DNA from: an uncultured Lachnospiraceae bacterium
GTDB lineage: Bacteria; Bacillota; Clostridia; Lachnospirales; Lachnospiraceae
Assembly (NCBI GenBank): GCA_934292725.1
Contig: CAKQXY010000005.1
Coordinates: 37,288 to 101,287 of the forward strand
DNA: 64,000 nt
Direction: 5' to 3'
Positions 36,162 through 44,486 of the stretch are shown in pieces; position 1 is the stretch's first letter, and each line of letters starts with the position of its first letter. Below the pieces are notes generated by a model. It saw only the letters and a list, made by a program, of their open reading frames with translations, searched no databases and was not told where the DNA came from. Both the position numbers and the translations under genes were made by a program.

Positions 36162-38231
36162 ATGAGTCAAGACATTATTAACAACCGTTTTTTGGAAGAA
36201 TCCGTCTTTGCTATTGCCGATGGATACTGCGTAATCAATCTCAGTAAGAATATTGTACGTGGTTCTATGCATCAGGTAGTTGATGGAAAGGTATATAATC
36301 TTAATGAACAGTTAGGTATGCCTGAAAACTCAAACTTACAGATCCTTGTTGATGCATGGGCATTAACTATACCCGAAGAAGGCCGCGAGGATTTTTTGAA
36401 AGAGTTTAACAGAGAAAGATTATTAAATCGTTTCGAAAATGGTGAACGACATATATCTTTTCGCTACTGGACGCGCACAGCTACTTTTGAACCGATGCTT
36501 GCAGAAGATCATATGGCTTTGTACAGAGATAAAGAAACGGGGGATATCATTGCAGTAAATTACGTTCTTGACCGTACAGAACATTATCGTCTGAAAGAAA
36601 AAGAACAAGCACTCGAAAAATCAAACAGAGAGTATGCTAAGCTTTTGGAAGAAGAAAAAAAGCATACTGCCCTAATTGAGGAATTGACAAAGAAGCTGCA
36701 AAGTCAGCTAGAATTGTTTGCCGTCTCCATACCAGGCGGCGTAAAAATCAGTAATGACGACCCAGAATACTCATTTAAATATGTTTCAGAACAATTTGCA
36801 AATATGCTCGGTTACAAAACTCCTAAGGAGTTAATGGAGGCTTCATCTGGCAGCATTCTAGGTCTTGCTCATCCTGACGACATAGAAGTCGGACTTGAAG
36901 ATGCACTAAATCAATATACTCATTCCGATCATTATGCCACCATTTACCGAATACGCTGCAAAGATGGAACATATAAGTACATTGAAGATCGCGGTCAAAA
37001 AGTAGTAAAAGAAGACGGAACTATTGAGCATTGGAATCTTATGCTTGATAAAAACGATTTTATGCATAAATCAATTGAATTGGAAAGCGAAAAAAAGGCG
37101 AATAAAAGCAAATCGGATTTTCTTTCCAGAATGTCACATGATATGAGGACTCCTCTAAATGGCATTATCGGGTTGCTTCAGATTGCTGAGAGACATTTTG
37201 ACGATAAAGATTTACTTTTGGAAAGCCACAAAAAAATGCAGGTAGCCGCAAATTATTTATTATCTCTTATTAATGATGTACTTCAAATGAGTAAAATCGA
37301 AGATGGAAATGTACCACTGACAAAGGATATCATAGATTTTTCCGAACTGACAAAGGATATTCTGGTTATTATAGAACAACGGGCTAAAGAAAGAGGAATC
37401 AAAATGCAGTTTAATGCAAAAAAGGATATTCGATATCCTTTTGTTTATGGAAGCCCGGTGCATTTAAGACAAATCTTTTTTAATATTTACGGAAACTGTA
37501 TTAAATACAATCATATTGGCGGCAGTATAGTAACCACTTCAGATTATACAGAAACTGATGATGGAGTTGTGATGTACGAGTGGACAATTACTGATACTGG
37601 CATTGGTATGAGCAAAGAATACAAGGAACATATTTTTGAACCATTTTCACAGGAACGTCAGTATATAGGAAGCGCTCATCATGGTATTGGACTAGGAATG
37701 TCCATTGTAAAAGGACTGATCGAAAAAATGGGTGGAAGCATTGAGGTTGAAAGTGAAGAAGGTGTTGGATCAACTTTTATCATTAAGATTCCTTTTAAAA
37801 TTGCTTCTACACCAGATAAAGTCAATAAGCAAACATCAGAACTAAAAATTGATGGATTAAATTTATTACTTGTAGAAGACAATGAACTAAATGCAGAAAT
37901 CGCAGAAACACTTTTGTCTGATGAAGGCGCAGCTGTAACAGTTGCAAAAGACGGCTCGCAGGCAGTCAACATTTTTAAAGAAAAACCAGAAGGTTCTTTT
38001 GATGCAATTTTAATGGATATCATGATGCCTGTGATGGATGGGCTTACTGCAACAAAAAAGATTCGTACATTGAACCATCCAGATGCAAAAAAAATTCCGA
38101 TTATTGCCATGACAGCAAATGCATTCAAAGAAGATAAAGAAAAGTGCCTGGCAGCAGGAATGAATGCTCACTTGGCAAAACCAATAGAAATCGAAAATGT
38201 AAAGAAAGTTCTATGTGAACAAATAAGATAA
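36162..38231 (+). CDS. Cytosolic hybrid histidine kinase (PAS - HisKA - HATPase - receiver)
   Basis: 689 aa with no membrane segment. An N-terminal PAS-like region (1-150), a coiled linker, a PAS_3 fold (about 185-305), the H-box FLSRMSHDMRTPLNG (His near 327), N-box QIFFNIYGNCIKYN, G1 DTGIGM, G2 GIGLGMS and a C-terminal receiver (NLLLVEDNELN ... ILMDIMMPVMDG, Asp near 623; MTANAFKED). It is an orphan kinase: no response regulator gene is adjacent, so output is through phosphotransfer to a distant partner or is unknown. GGGAGAAA precedes the ATG. Confidence 0.92.
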   Translation: MSQDIINNRFLEESVFAIADGYCVINLSKNIVRGSMHQVVDGKVYNLNEQLGMPENSNLQILVDAWALTIPEEGREDFLKEFNRERLLNRFENGERHISFRYWTRTATFEPMLAEDHMALYRDKETGDIIAVNYVLDRTEHYRLKEKEQALEKSNREYAKLLEEEKKHTALIEELTKKLQSQLELFAVSIPGGVKISNDDPEYSFKYVSEQFANMLGYKTPKELMEASSGSILGLAHPDDIEVGLEDALNQYTHSDHYATIYRIRCKDGTYKYIEDRGQKVVKEDGTIEHWNLMLDKNDFMHKSIELESEKKANKSKSDFLSRMSHDMRTPLNGIIGLLQIAERHFDDKDLLLESHKKMQVAANYLLSLINDVLQMSKIEDGNVPLTKDIIDFSELTKDILVIIEQRAKERGIKMQFNAKKDIRYPFVYGSPVHLRQIFFNIYGNCIKYNHIGGSIVTTSDYTETDDGVVMYEWTITDTGIGMSKEYKEHIFEPFSQERQYIGSAHHGIGLGMSIVKGLIEKMGGSIEVESEEGVGSTFIIKIPFKIASTPDKVNKQTSELKIDGLNLLLVEDNELNAEIAETLLSDEGAAVTVAKDGSQAVNIFKEKPEGSFDAILMDIMMPVMDGLTATKKIRTLNHPDAKKIPIIAMTANAFKEDKEKCLAAGMNAHLAKPIEIENVKKVLCEQIR

Positions 38232-38239
38232 AATGAGTT

Positions 38240-38299
38240 GCCACAGGGACAGGGACGTTGGTCTTTTCAATTAAATGACCACCGTTCCTGTCACCGTGG
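38240..38299. repeat. R-family repeat, short stem-loop form (R4)
   Basis: It lies nine bases after the kinase stop: ACAGGGACGTTGGTC, loop TTTTCAATTAAAT, GACCACCGTTCCTGT. The right half equals the right end of R1-R3. It sits between two convergent genes and may terminate both. Confidence 0.7.
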
Positions 38300-38306
38300 A
38301 TAAAAT

Positions 38307-38352
38307 CAGCCTGCAGAATCTTATGCCGCTAAACATAAGCTCTTGCAGGCTG
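38307..38352 (-). terminator. Hairpin terminating the first Rpn-like gene
   Basis: CAGCCTGCAGAATCTTATG pairs with CATAAGCTCTTGCAGGCTG around CCGCTAAA. It lies just beyond the stop at 38388 and recurs identically at 41944-41989 after the second Rpn-like gene. Confidence 0.75.
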
Positions 38353-38387
38353 ACTACAAGTCAACAGTTATTTTTTTGGTATATCAA

Positions 38388-39251
38388 TTATCCAACCAGC
38401 TTGTATTCTTTCAGAAGTTTGTCGCGATATTCTGCATCATCAGAGACCTTTTCCACATCGCTGTACTTTTTCTCAGCAAGAAGAATTTTTACCAATTTTG
38501 CCATCAGATCAACACCTTTCTTTTCAGCTTTCTCTGTCTCTCTTCCAATAATCGTATTTAATGCATCACTCATAGTGTGGATACCTCCTTCCGCGCTCTT
38601 TTCTTTATTTTCATTATACACTTCAATAAATCTGTGGTCATCACCCATTACACTCAGATGTTCCAATGTTTCCTTAACATGATCAATTGTCTGCGGATTT
38701 GGCACATAATCATTCGTCAGTCTCTGTTGGACAAAATAATCTGCAACAATACGGAAGTCACTCGTAAACTGCTCTACTTTCTCTTTTGGAAGATACGCAA
38801 CTGAAAATATCTTCTCGTTTACATATTCTTTCAGCTCTTCTGGAATCTCCAGACAATCTCTCAGCGAAATTTCATCATTCCACTTGGGATTCGTTCCAAA
38901 ATACAGAACAAACGTGACAACCGGATACTTCGGTTCCTTTGAATCATACTGTGAACGATACTCTGCGCCATCATATCCAATAATTCTCAAAGGCATCAGT
39001 TTATCCACTCTTGTCTGGTTTTCTGTTCCAATGCATGCCAGACGGATTGTTCCATTTCTCCACACCTTTGCAACATCTCGTTCCTGACCATGAATTTTCC
39101 CATCCACTTTATAAGAAGAATTTGGTGTCCGATCTTCCAAGTCATCTGGTTTTATCAGTCTTCTTCCGTTGAAAAGCAGCACATTCGCTATGTCAGCAAA
39201 CACATCATTATAGCCTTCCAGCGTTTTTTCTGCTATGTCTTTTTCAGCCAC
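38388..39251 (-). CDS. Rpn/PD-(D/E)XK nuclease-family protein (putative transposase)
   Basis: About 287 aa. KDIAEKTLEGYNDVFADIANVLLFNG, then VWRNGTIRLACIGTENQTRVDKLMPLRIIGYDGAEY, is the Rpn/YhgA-like core; the ENQ segment supplies the catalytic Glu-x-Gln/Lys-type residues. Family members promote recombination or act as anti-phage nucleases. I chose GTG at 39251 because AAAGGCGG lies seven bases upstream and the ensuing AEKDIAEK matches usual N-termini; ATG at 39287 lacks an RBS. The last ~42 residues are identical to those of the second copy at 42.0 kb, although the rest differs. Repeats R4 and R1 flank it. Confidence 0.82.
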   Translation of the reverse strand: MAEKDIAEKTLEGYNDVFADIANVLLFNGRRLIKPDDLEDRTPNSSYKVDGKIHGQERDVAKVWRNGTIRLACIGTENQTRVDKLMPLRIIGYDGAEYRSQYDSKEPKYPVVTFVLYFGTNPKWNDEISLRDCLEIPEELKEYVNEKIFSVAYLPKEKVEQFTSDFRIVADYFVQQRLTNDYVPNPQTIDHVKETLEHLSVMGDDHRFIEVYNENKEKSAEGGIHTMSDALNTIIGRETEKAEKKGVDLMAKLVKILLAEKKYSDVEKVSDDAEYRDKLLKEYKLVG

Positions 39252-39541
39252 TTCGTCACCGCCTTTCGTTACAGAAGCCTCTAACATATTATATTTTCAT
39301 GTTACCACAAAGCCCACTGCATAGCAAGCAGCCTTCTTATATTTTTACCCAAAGTTCAAAAACAAACCAAACTGCATGGTTTCACTGGGATAGGCACTGG
39401 CTCTTTCTCAAATCTTCTCGTCTTGTAGCCACAGATACTTATTAAACCACCGGGACACTAATTAAGCCACCGTACCCAATTAAATGGCCACCGTTCCTGT
39501 CACCATGGTTGCCTGGCAATACCAATGGAGAAAAAATGTAT
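39252..39541. repeat. R repeat copy 1 plus a small rpn remnant
   Basis: This 290-bp gap between the Rpn and DUF262 genes contains R1 at 39383-39505 (starting CACTGGGATAGGCACTGG, ending CCACCGTTCCTGTCACC). Right after it, 39511-39541 reads CTGGCAATACCAATGGAGAA and on, matching an internal piece of the second Rpn gene (42282-42315). This is a broken rpn fragment. Nothing else is recognised. Confidence 0.7.
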
Positions 39542-41623
39542 TTAAATACCCGCAGGTTCTATCACTATGGTTGTGTCTGGCATTTCAGACAATGTAAACG
39601 TAAAATCTTCGTTTTCTAAATTCATTCTTTGCATTAAATCTCTAATAAAGGATGCTATCGTATTCGCTGATAAATTTGATTCATAATAGATTCCGCTTTT
39701 ATCAATTTCTCTGCCTTTTCGAAATTTTCTCTTATCATTACTGATGTATACATTAACTGCATTGGGAATAGAATAATTATTTGATGCCAAATCCAAAAAC
39801 AATTCTGTGTCCAGATCATAAGCTACTGCCATAAACTTACTAAGTACCTCTGCCCAACTGCAGACTTTTGTATATTCTCCTACAAAAGAAAAACCTTCTG
39901 GTTTTGTATTGGTCAGATTAATTCCACTGTCTAAAGATAAAACAGTATCTGTTGTTCCCAAAGCATCTGAATGAATATTGTCATAGTTAAATGTTTTTAT
40001 TAACAGTGAAGCAAGAATCTTTGCCCTATGCAAGATTGTTTTTTCATTCCATGTGTCTGCCGACAAAACTTCGCGGTTTAGAATTACTGCCTTTGAATTA
40101 GCCTTGATAATTGCTTTCTTGTCATTAAACGATTTTGTACCCAATTCGCTATTATGACCTGTAATCGTAAGATTTCCCAATGTATGAAGATAGACTTCAT
40201 ACACACTACCGTAATCATCGCCAACTTCTTTTTTCCAAACAGCAGCATTTTCTTTCTGTGGCATAATATGTTCAATGGTAAGATTACTAATGTCAATATG
40301 TTCTTTTGTCGAGTTTTCTATTACTGACAGTACAAACTTGCAAATCGGTTTCTTATAAAGCGGCTTATACATCAAAGCGTCCTCAAATTCTGTATCTGTA
40401 GGCATGCGATTATTTGCTTTCAAATCATTTAGAAATACAACAAAACGCTCATAGTAATCCTCATATGTTGTTCCATCTACAACCCTGTCATACATAGATT
40501 TCATAAATTTCGATAGATTTTTGTTATTCTCACAGGCTGTGATTCTCACATAATAAGTCAGAAGATAATCTAACACCTTGCTCAATGTTTTCTCATCAAT
40601 ATGCCCATTTTCATAATCATTAAAAATTCGAAAGATCAATGGCAAAACCGTTGTCTGCTTGATGGTATAAAAAGCTCTGAGATACCATGTGATTTTTTTA
40701 CTGTAATAATTATTTTCTCCTATGAAAGCACCATAATACCTAGACGTTCTTTTCAGACTTTTCAGAACATCTTCATGGCTTAATCTGTTCTGCTCACAAT
40801 GCTCCTTAAAAAGCTGATAGGCATTTTGGGCATTTACTGCTTTAGTGATTTGCGAATTCAAAAAGTTGATCACAAAATCTCCCAGATTGCGATAACCTAC
40901 ATTCTTTTCAACCTCAGACCAATAATTATCATATAACGCATCTTGATTTTCATCATCCATTAAAAGATAGTTTCTGATTAAATCTGCAAGACTTAAATCT
41001 AGCCCTGTTGAGTTAATGGATTCAAATATCTTCTGTGGTTCATCACCTTGTGATTTATCCAGAATAATCTCAACCATTTCTAGTTTTTTTATTCCATCAA
41101 GAATATCTCCATACTCATATCCTAAAGCAATCGTCTCTTGAATCATATTTTTAAAAAGTACATAATTCTTGTAAATATTGGAATTACGATCCATATCTTC
41201 AATTTTATCCATAATGAGTAAACGAAGCTGTTCATTATCTGATTTAATTGGTTTTAATTTAATCTTGTATTTTTCATCACAATTCCGGTTAAACATTACT
41301 TCTTTAATTTCTTCCTCTATTCGGGTAGATACCCCCTTAGCAGAATCATAAAGAGCTTTCAGTAGAATATATACTGTCGTCACTCTCTGTTGGCCGTCAA
41401 TAATTAGAACTTCGCTCAAATTACTTCCATTAATTCCAACTATATATACTATTGTTCCTGTAAAATGCTTGTGATCATGTTCATGGGCAAGCATAATATC
41501 TTGATAAATTTTTTCGCATTGCACATTGGTCCAATCATAGTTCCTTTGATATACAGGTACCTTAAACACCCTCTTATTTTTTTCAAGCAAATCTGAAAAA
41601 AGCCACACTCTATACGGTTGCAT
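39542..41623 (-). CDS. DUF262/DUF1524 protein, GmrSD-like (type IV restriction related)
   Basis: About 693 aa. The N-terminal DUF262 has VPVYQRNYDW and the ParB-like IIDGQQRVTTVYILL (about residues 55-75). A central DUF1524 region has LTIEHIMPQKENAAVW, the His-containing HNH-like nuclease motif, followed by TLGNLTITGHNSELG. The C-terminal ~120 residues (from FVGEYTKVCSWAEVLSKF) are an extra domain. GmrS/GmrD fusions of this shape cut modified phage DNA. ATG at 41623 follows GAGGGG; the 41725 reading adds an unlikely extension. Its stop lies inside an rpn remnant. R1 and R2 flank it. Confidence 0.85.
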   Translation of the reverse strand: MQPYRVWLFSDLLEKNKRVFKVPVYQRNYDWTNVQCEKIYQDIMLAHEHDHKHFTGTIVYIVGINGSNLSEVLIIDGQQRVTTVYILLKALYDSAKGVSTRIEEEIKEVMFNRNCDEKYKIKLKPIKSDNEQLRLLIMDKIEDMDRNSNIYKNYVLFKNMIQETIALGYEYGDILDGIKKLEMVEIILDKSQGDEPQKIFESINSTGLDLSLADLIRNYLLMDDENQDALYDNYWSEVEKNVGYRNLGDFVINFLNSQITKAVNAQNAYQLFKEHCEQNRLSHEDVLKSLKRTSRYYGAFIGENNYYSKKITWYLRAFYTIKQTTVLPLIFRIFNDYENGHIDEKTLSKVLDYLLTYYVRITACENNKNLSKFMKSMYDRVVDGTTYEDYYERFVVFLNDLKANNRMPTDTEFEDALMYKPLYKKPICKFVLSVIENSTKEHIDISNLTIEHIMPQKENAAVWKKEVGDDYGSVYEVYLHTLGNLTITGHNSELGTKSFNDKKAIIKANSKAVILNREVLSADTWNEKTILHRAKILASLLIKTFNYDNIHSDALGTTDTVLSLDSGINLTNTKPEGFSFVGEYTKVCSWAEVLSKFMAVAYDLDTELFLDLASNNYSIPNAVNVYISNDKRKFRKGREIDKSGIYYESNLSANTIASFIRDLMQRMNLENEDFTFTLSEMPDTTIVIEPAGI

Positions 41624-42023
41624 ATCCATCCCCCTCATTTGTACGTATTCTGATTTTAAAAAATTATAGCACGATTCATGTGCAAGATCCAGTACATAAG
41701 CAAAAGCACCTGCAATCCTTTCCACATGAAGTGCTACGCTCTTTCATCCCCATCTGGTAAAGATAATCTCCACAGAGCAGACAGCAGTTATTAACCGCAT
41801 AATACTTCCTCTCACAGTTTCTTCGTCCTCATATTTTCTCAAATCTTCTCATTTTGTGGCCACAGATACTTATTGAACCACCGGGACACTAATTAAGCCA
41901 CCGTATCCAATTAAATGACCACCGTTCCTGTCACTGAAAAAAACAGCCTGCAGAATCTTATGCCGCTAAACATAAGCTCTTGCAGGCTGACTACAAGTCA
42001 ACAGTTATTTTTTGGTATATCAA
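41624..42023. repeat. R repeat copy 2 and duplicated Rpn 3' hairpin
   Basis: A 400-bp gap. A TATAAT box for the DUF262 gene lies on the minus strand at 41663-41668. R2 covers 41836-41935; its left ~25 bases differ from R1/R3, so it is 5'-truncated. The Rpn-type terminator hairpin is at 41944-41989. From 41944 the DNA matches 38307 onward for about 211 bp, into both Rpn coding ends, with about five differences by eye. Nothing further is recognised between 41690 and 41835. Confidence 0.7.
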
Positions 42024-43004
42024 TTATCCAACCAGCTTGTATTCTTTCAGAAGCTTGTCGCGATATTCTGCGTCATCAGAGACCTTTTCCACATCGCTGT
42101 ACTTTTTCTCAGCAAGAAGAATTTTTACCAGCTTTGCCATCAGATCAACACCTTCTACACGGCCTTTTTTAATACCTTGATTCTCAATAGCTGTACTCAA
42201 GTTACACATACGCTGCACCTCACTTTCTAATTCTGCAGTCATTGCAATATTGTACTTTTTACTCAACACATTTTTCTTTTCATCTGGCAATACCGATGGA
42301 GAAAAAAGTGTATTTAATAAATTCAATATACTGCAGTCTGCATCATTCTCTGGTTCTCCTAGACTAAGAATGATTATCTCCATTAAATCATACGCTTGTT
42401 CCTTCACATATGTATTACCAATTACTTGATCCTTCGTCATGTGATAGCGAGTCATTTGATTTTTTCTGCACTCAGGAGTTGATGGACAAATCCAAATCGA
42501 ATAAACTTTTTGAATTTTCTCATAATGCTCACCTATAAATACTGAATCATGCTGTTCTGAAATCATTCTCGCACAATAGTATATTCCACGGGTTACAAGT
42601 TCATACCCAGGCTTATCATTCGTTTGGATTTCCAAATTGATAATTAATTTAATTATTTCTTCATTTGTCGGTGCAATAGCAGTAAAACGAACATCATAAT
42701 ATACAGTTCCCTCGTTAACAGAGCTGGACTCTGAATTCATTTTCGTTACCTGTTCATCACCATTTACCCTCTTGCTTCTGTTTAATTGATCCTGATGAAC
42801 CGCATGTTCTGAAATCTCAACTTCCCCAGACAAACAATGTTCAGTAATATACTCTACACTATAAGGATAAAATTCTTTCACGCAGGTTTTCAAAATCCAT
42901 GCATCAATCGCCTTAAATGCAAGCAGCTTTTTGGCACATCGGTCATATTGAGCCTTATCAGCAACCACGTCTATCGCTTCTGCAAGATCAGTCTGCCTTT
43001 CCAC
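42024..43004 (-). CDS. Rpn/PD-(D/E)XK nuclease-family protein, second type
   Basis: About 326 aa. It differs from the first Rpn-like protein over most of its length but has a PD-(D/E)XK pattern: an acidic residue in TVYYDVRFTAIAP and EIQTND in LIINLEIQTNDKPGYEL, followed by RGIYYCARMISEQ. This is the layout of the Rpn family/putative transposase group common in Lachnospiraceae. The C-terminal GVDLMAKLVKILLAEKK and on are identical to the first copy. GTG at 43004 follows GGAGG by about eight bases; TTG at 43010 is too close to the RBS. Confidence 0.8.
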   Translation of the reverse strand: MERQTDLAEAIDVVADKAQYDRCAKKLLAFKAIDAWILKTCVKEFYPYSVEYITEHCLSGEVEISEHAVHQDQLNRSKRVNGDEQVTKMNSESSSVNEGTVYYDVRFTAIAPTNEEIIKLIINLEIQTNDKPGYELVTRGIYYCARMISEQHDSVFIGEHYEKIQKVYSIWICPSTPECRKNQMTRYHMTKDQVIGNTYVKEQAYDLMEIIILSLGEPENDADCSILNLLNTLFSPSVLPDEKKNVLSKKYNIAMTAELESEVQRMCNLSTAIENQGIKKGRVEGVDLMAKLVKILLAEKKYSDVEKVSDDAEYRDKLLKEYKLVG

Positions 43005-43393
43005 TGGCAATCACCTCCATCTTCAATGACTCACAAAAGACTTTCATCTCCTATTGTATTTTTATACTAACATATATCAACACGCATATCAAGAAGTTTC
43101 CAACGCGACAGGGACACTGGCTCTTTCTCTAATCTTCTTGTTTTGTAACCACAGATACTTATTGAGCCACCGGGACACTAATTAAGCCACCGTATCCAAT
43201 TAAATGGCCACCGTTCCTGTCACCCTAGTTTTCTTTTCAGTTACATGACTATACCAGAAGTCAGGGAAATAGCAATTCATCAGATGTACCGAAAATACGA
43301 GGAGGAGATTGGAGATAGTAGAAAGTAAGGGAAATTTAGTAGAAAAGAAAAGCCATGGCTTAGGCCATGACCTTTCAATTCGCATTTGCAGTC
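43005..43393. repeat. R repeat copy 3, possible gene relic and surface-operon terminator
   Basis: R3 at 43105-43224 is the fullest copy: CGACAGGGACACTGGCTC at the left, CCACCG repeated at 43167, 43187 and 43208, and CCGTTCCTGTCACC at the right. A 27-codon plus-strand frame at 43245-43328 (MTIPEVREIAIHQMYRKYEE...) may be the tail of a lost gene; I would not call it functional. GTCATGGC/GCCATGGC at 43352-43371, followed on the minus strand by a U-rich run, is the terminator of the surface-protein operon. Confidence 0.65.
43352..43371 (-). terminator. Terminator of the surface-protein operon
   Basis: On the minus strand GTCATGGC, loop CTAA, GCCATGGC, then UUUUCUUUUC. It begins about 22 bp after the stop at 43394. 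Confidence 0.8.
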
Positions 43394-44386
43394 TTATTCA
43401 GCAGAAACACCTGCCAAATGTACCGTCACATTAAATTGTCTTTCATCGCCATCTACAATACGGCTAATGCAGTCCGCATCAGTTCCTTCCATCCAGATGT
43501 AAACTCGCATGGTTGTGTTTCCATCATAATCTACACCAGATGCAATTTTCCGTGCATTTCCAGTTGGCAGTATATAGCTGAATCCATCTTTTGTAGCTGC
43601 ATAATTGTACGTTTTTCCATCTGTGAAATCTGTCCATGTATAGTTTTTTTCATATACATATGGATAGGATGGCTTTTTTGTTGAATTGCTATCTTTCACT
43701 ACACTCCAACCGTTAGTTGAGTTCACATCATTTCCATGAGCATTCGCATCTTCTGCTTTTGGGGCATAAACCAGTACCAATTTTTCGCCAGATCCTTTTC
43801 CAGCATCAATTGTAATTCCAACTCGAAGAGAAGCAGCCACTTTATCATTTACAGCTGTTTCTTTCCCATTCGTATCTTTTATCGTTACCTGAACAGCTCC
43901 TTCTGGATTCGAACCATCCAGATATACATCACAGATTCCGGTATTGGTTAATGTGTATAGAGTATATTCACCAACAGCATATGCATAGTATGTTTCATCA
44001 CCAACAGTATATTGACCATACAATGTATTTCCGTTTGCATCAATATCCCATGTAGGATGCATGTAAGTTGCCACATTCATATCAGCATTCCAGTTTTCCG
44101 GAACCCACCATGATTTTGCATCTTCTGTAGAAGCTGGGCTGATCTTATGTCCCTCCACTGCTGACACAAGTGCAGTGTCACTTCCATGATCAAGCGTATC
44201 ACCTAATTTTACAATCTGAAGCATAAAACCATTGGCTTCTGCCATGATGGAACTCGTTTCAGATGTGACCTTATTATTTGCCACATACCAGGCATAAGTG
44301 GCAGATGTTAAGGCGAATGCACTGACAGCTGCACTCAGTATAGCTCCCATAAGCTGTATTTTTAATTTTTGACTTTTCGTTTTCAT
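43394..44386 (-). CDS. SipW-type signal peptide surface protein (TasA-like), second copy
   Basis: About 330 aa. The signal region ILSAAVSAFALTSATYAWYVANN fits the SipW-dependent motif (ALxxSxTxAYF-like), followed by SETSSIMAEANGFMLQI, as in TasA/camelysin proteins. The C-terminal part has MRVYIWMEGTDADCISRIVDG, shared with the membrane-anchored protein at 45.7 kb. Likely secreted and cell-surface or fibre forming. ATG at 44386 (MKTKSQKLK) has AAAAGGA ten bases upstream; the 44467 reading crosses a strong hairpin. No SipW peptidase gene is in the window. Confidence 0.82.
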   Translation of the reverse strand: MKTKSQKLKIQLMGAILSAAVSAFALTSATYAWYVANNKVTSETSSIMAEANGFMLQIVKLGDTLDHGSDTALVSAVEGHKISPASTEDAKSWWVPENWNADMNVATYMHPTWDIDANGNTLYGQYTVGDETYYAYAVGEYTLYTLTNTGICDVYLDGSNPEGAVQVTIKDTNGKETAVNDKVAASLRVGITIDAGKGSGEKLVLVYAPKAEDANAHGNDVNSTNGWSVVKDSNSTKKPSYPYVYEKNYTWTDFTDGKTYNYAATKDGFSYILPTGNARKIASGVDYDGNTTMRVYIWMEGTDADCISRIVDGDERQFNVTVHLAGVSAE

Positions 44387-44410
44387 CTCCATCATATCCT
44401 TTTCTTTTGA

Positions 44411-44475
44411 CATACCAAAAAGTAGAAGAAGCATCTTCTGCCTTTTGGTATGCCCTCCACGCCACAACCGTGGAG
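44411..44475 (-). promoter_or_regulatory. Two intercistronic hairpins between the TasA-like genes
   Basis: 44411-44452: CATACCAAAA...CTTTTGGTATG with an inner AGAAG/CTTCT stem. 44455-44475: CTCCACG/CGTGGAG. Both lie between the stop of the first TasA-like gene (44487) and the start of the second (44386). They may dampen or stabilise parts of the transcript; no clear U-tract follows the larger one. Confidence 0.65.
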
Positions 44476-44486
44476 AGCGATATTAT

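Noticed and set aside
37679..38128. 149-codon minus-strand open frame inside the kinase receiver region
   Set aside because: Antisense shadow of a well-supported histidine kinase gene.
38240..43224. CRISPR-like array or integron attC array
   Set aside because: The repeats are ~60-120 bp, spaced by whole genes, with no short uniform spacers and no integrase or Cas gene in view.
43245..43328. Short plus-strand frame MTIPEVREIAIHQ...
   Set aside because: Only 27 codons, no RBS, lies between a repeat and a terminator; at most a relic of a lost gene.
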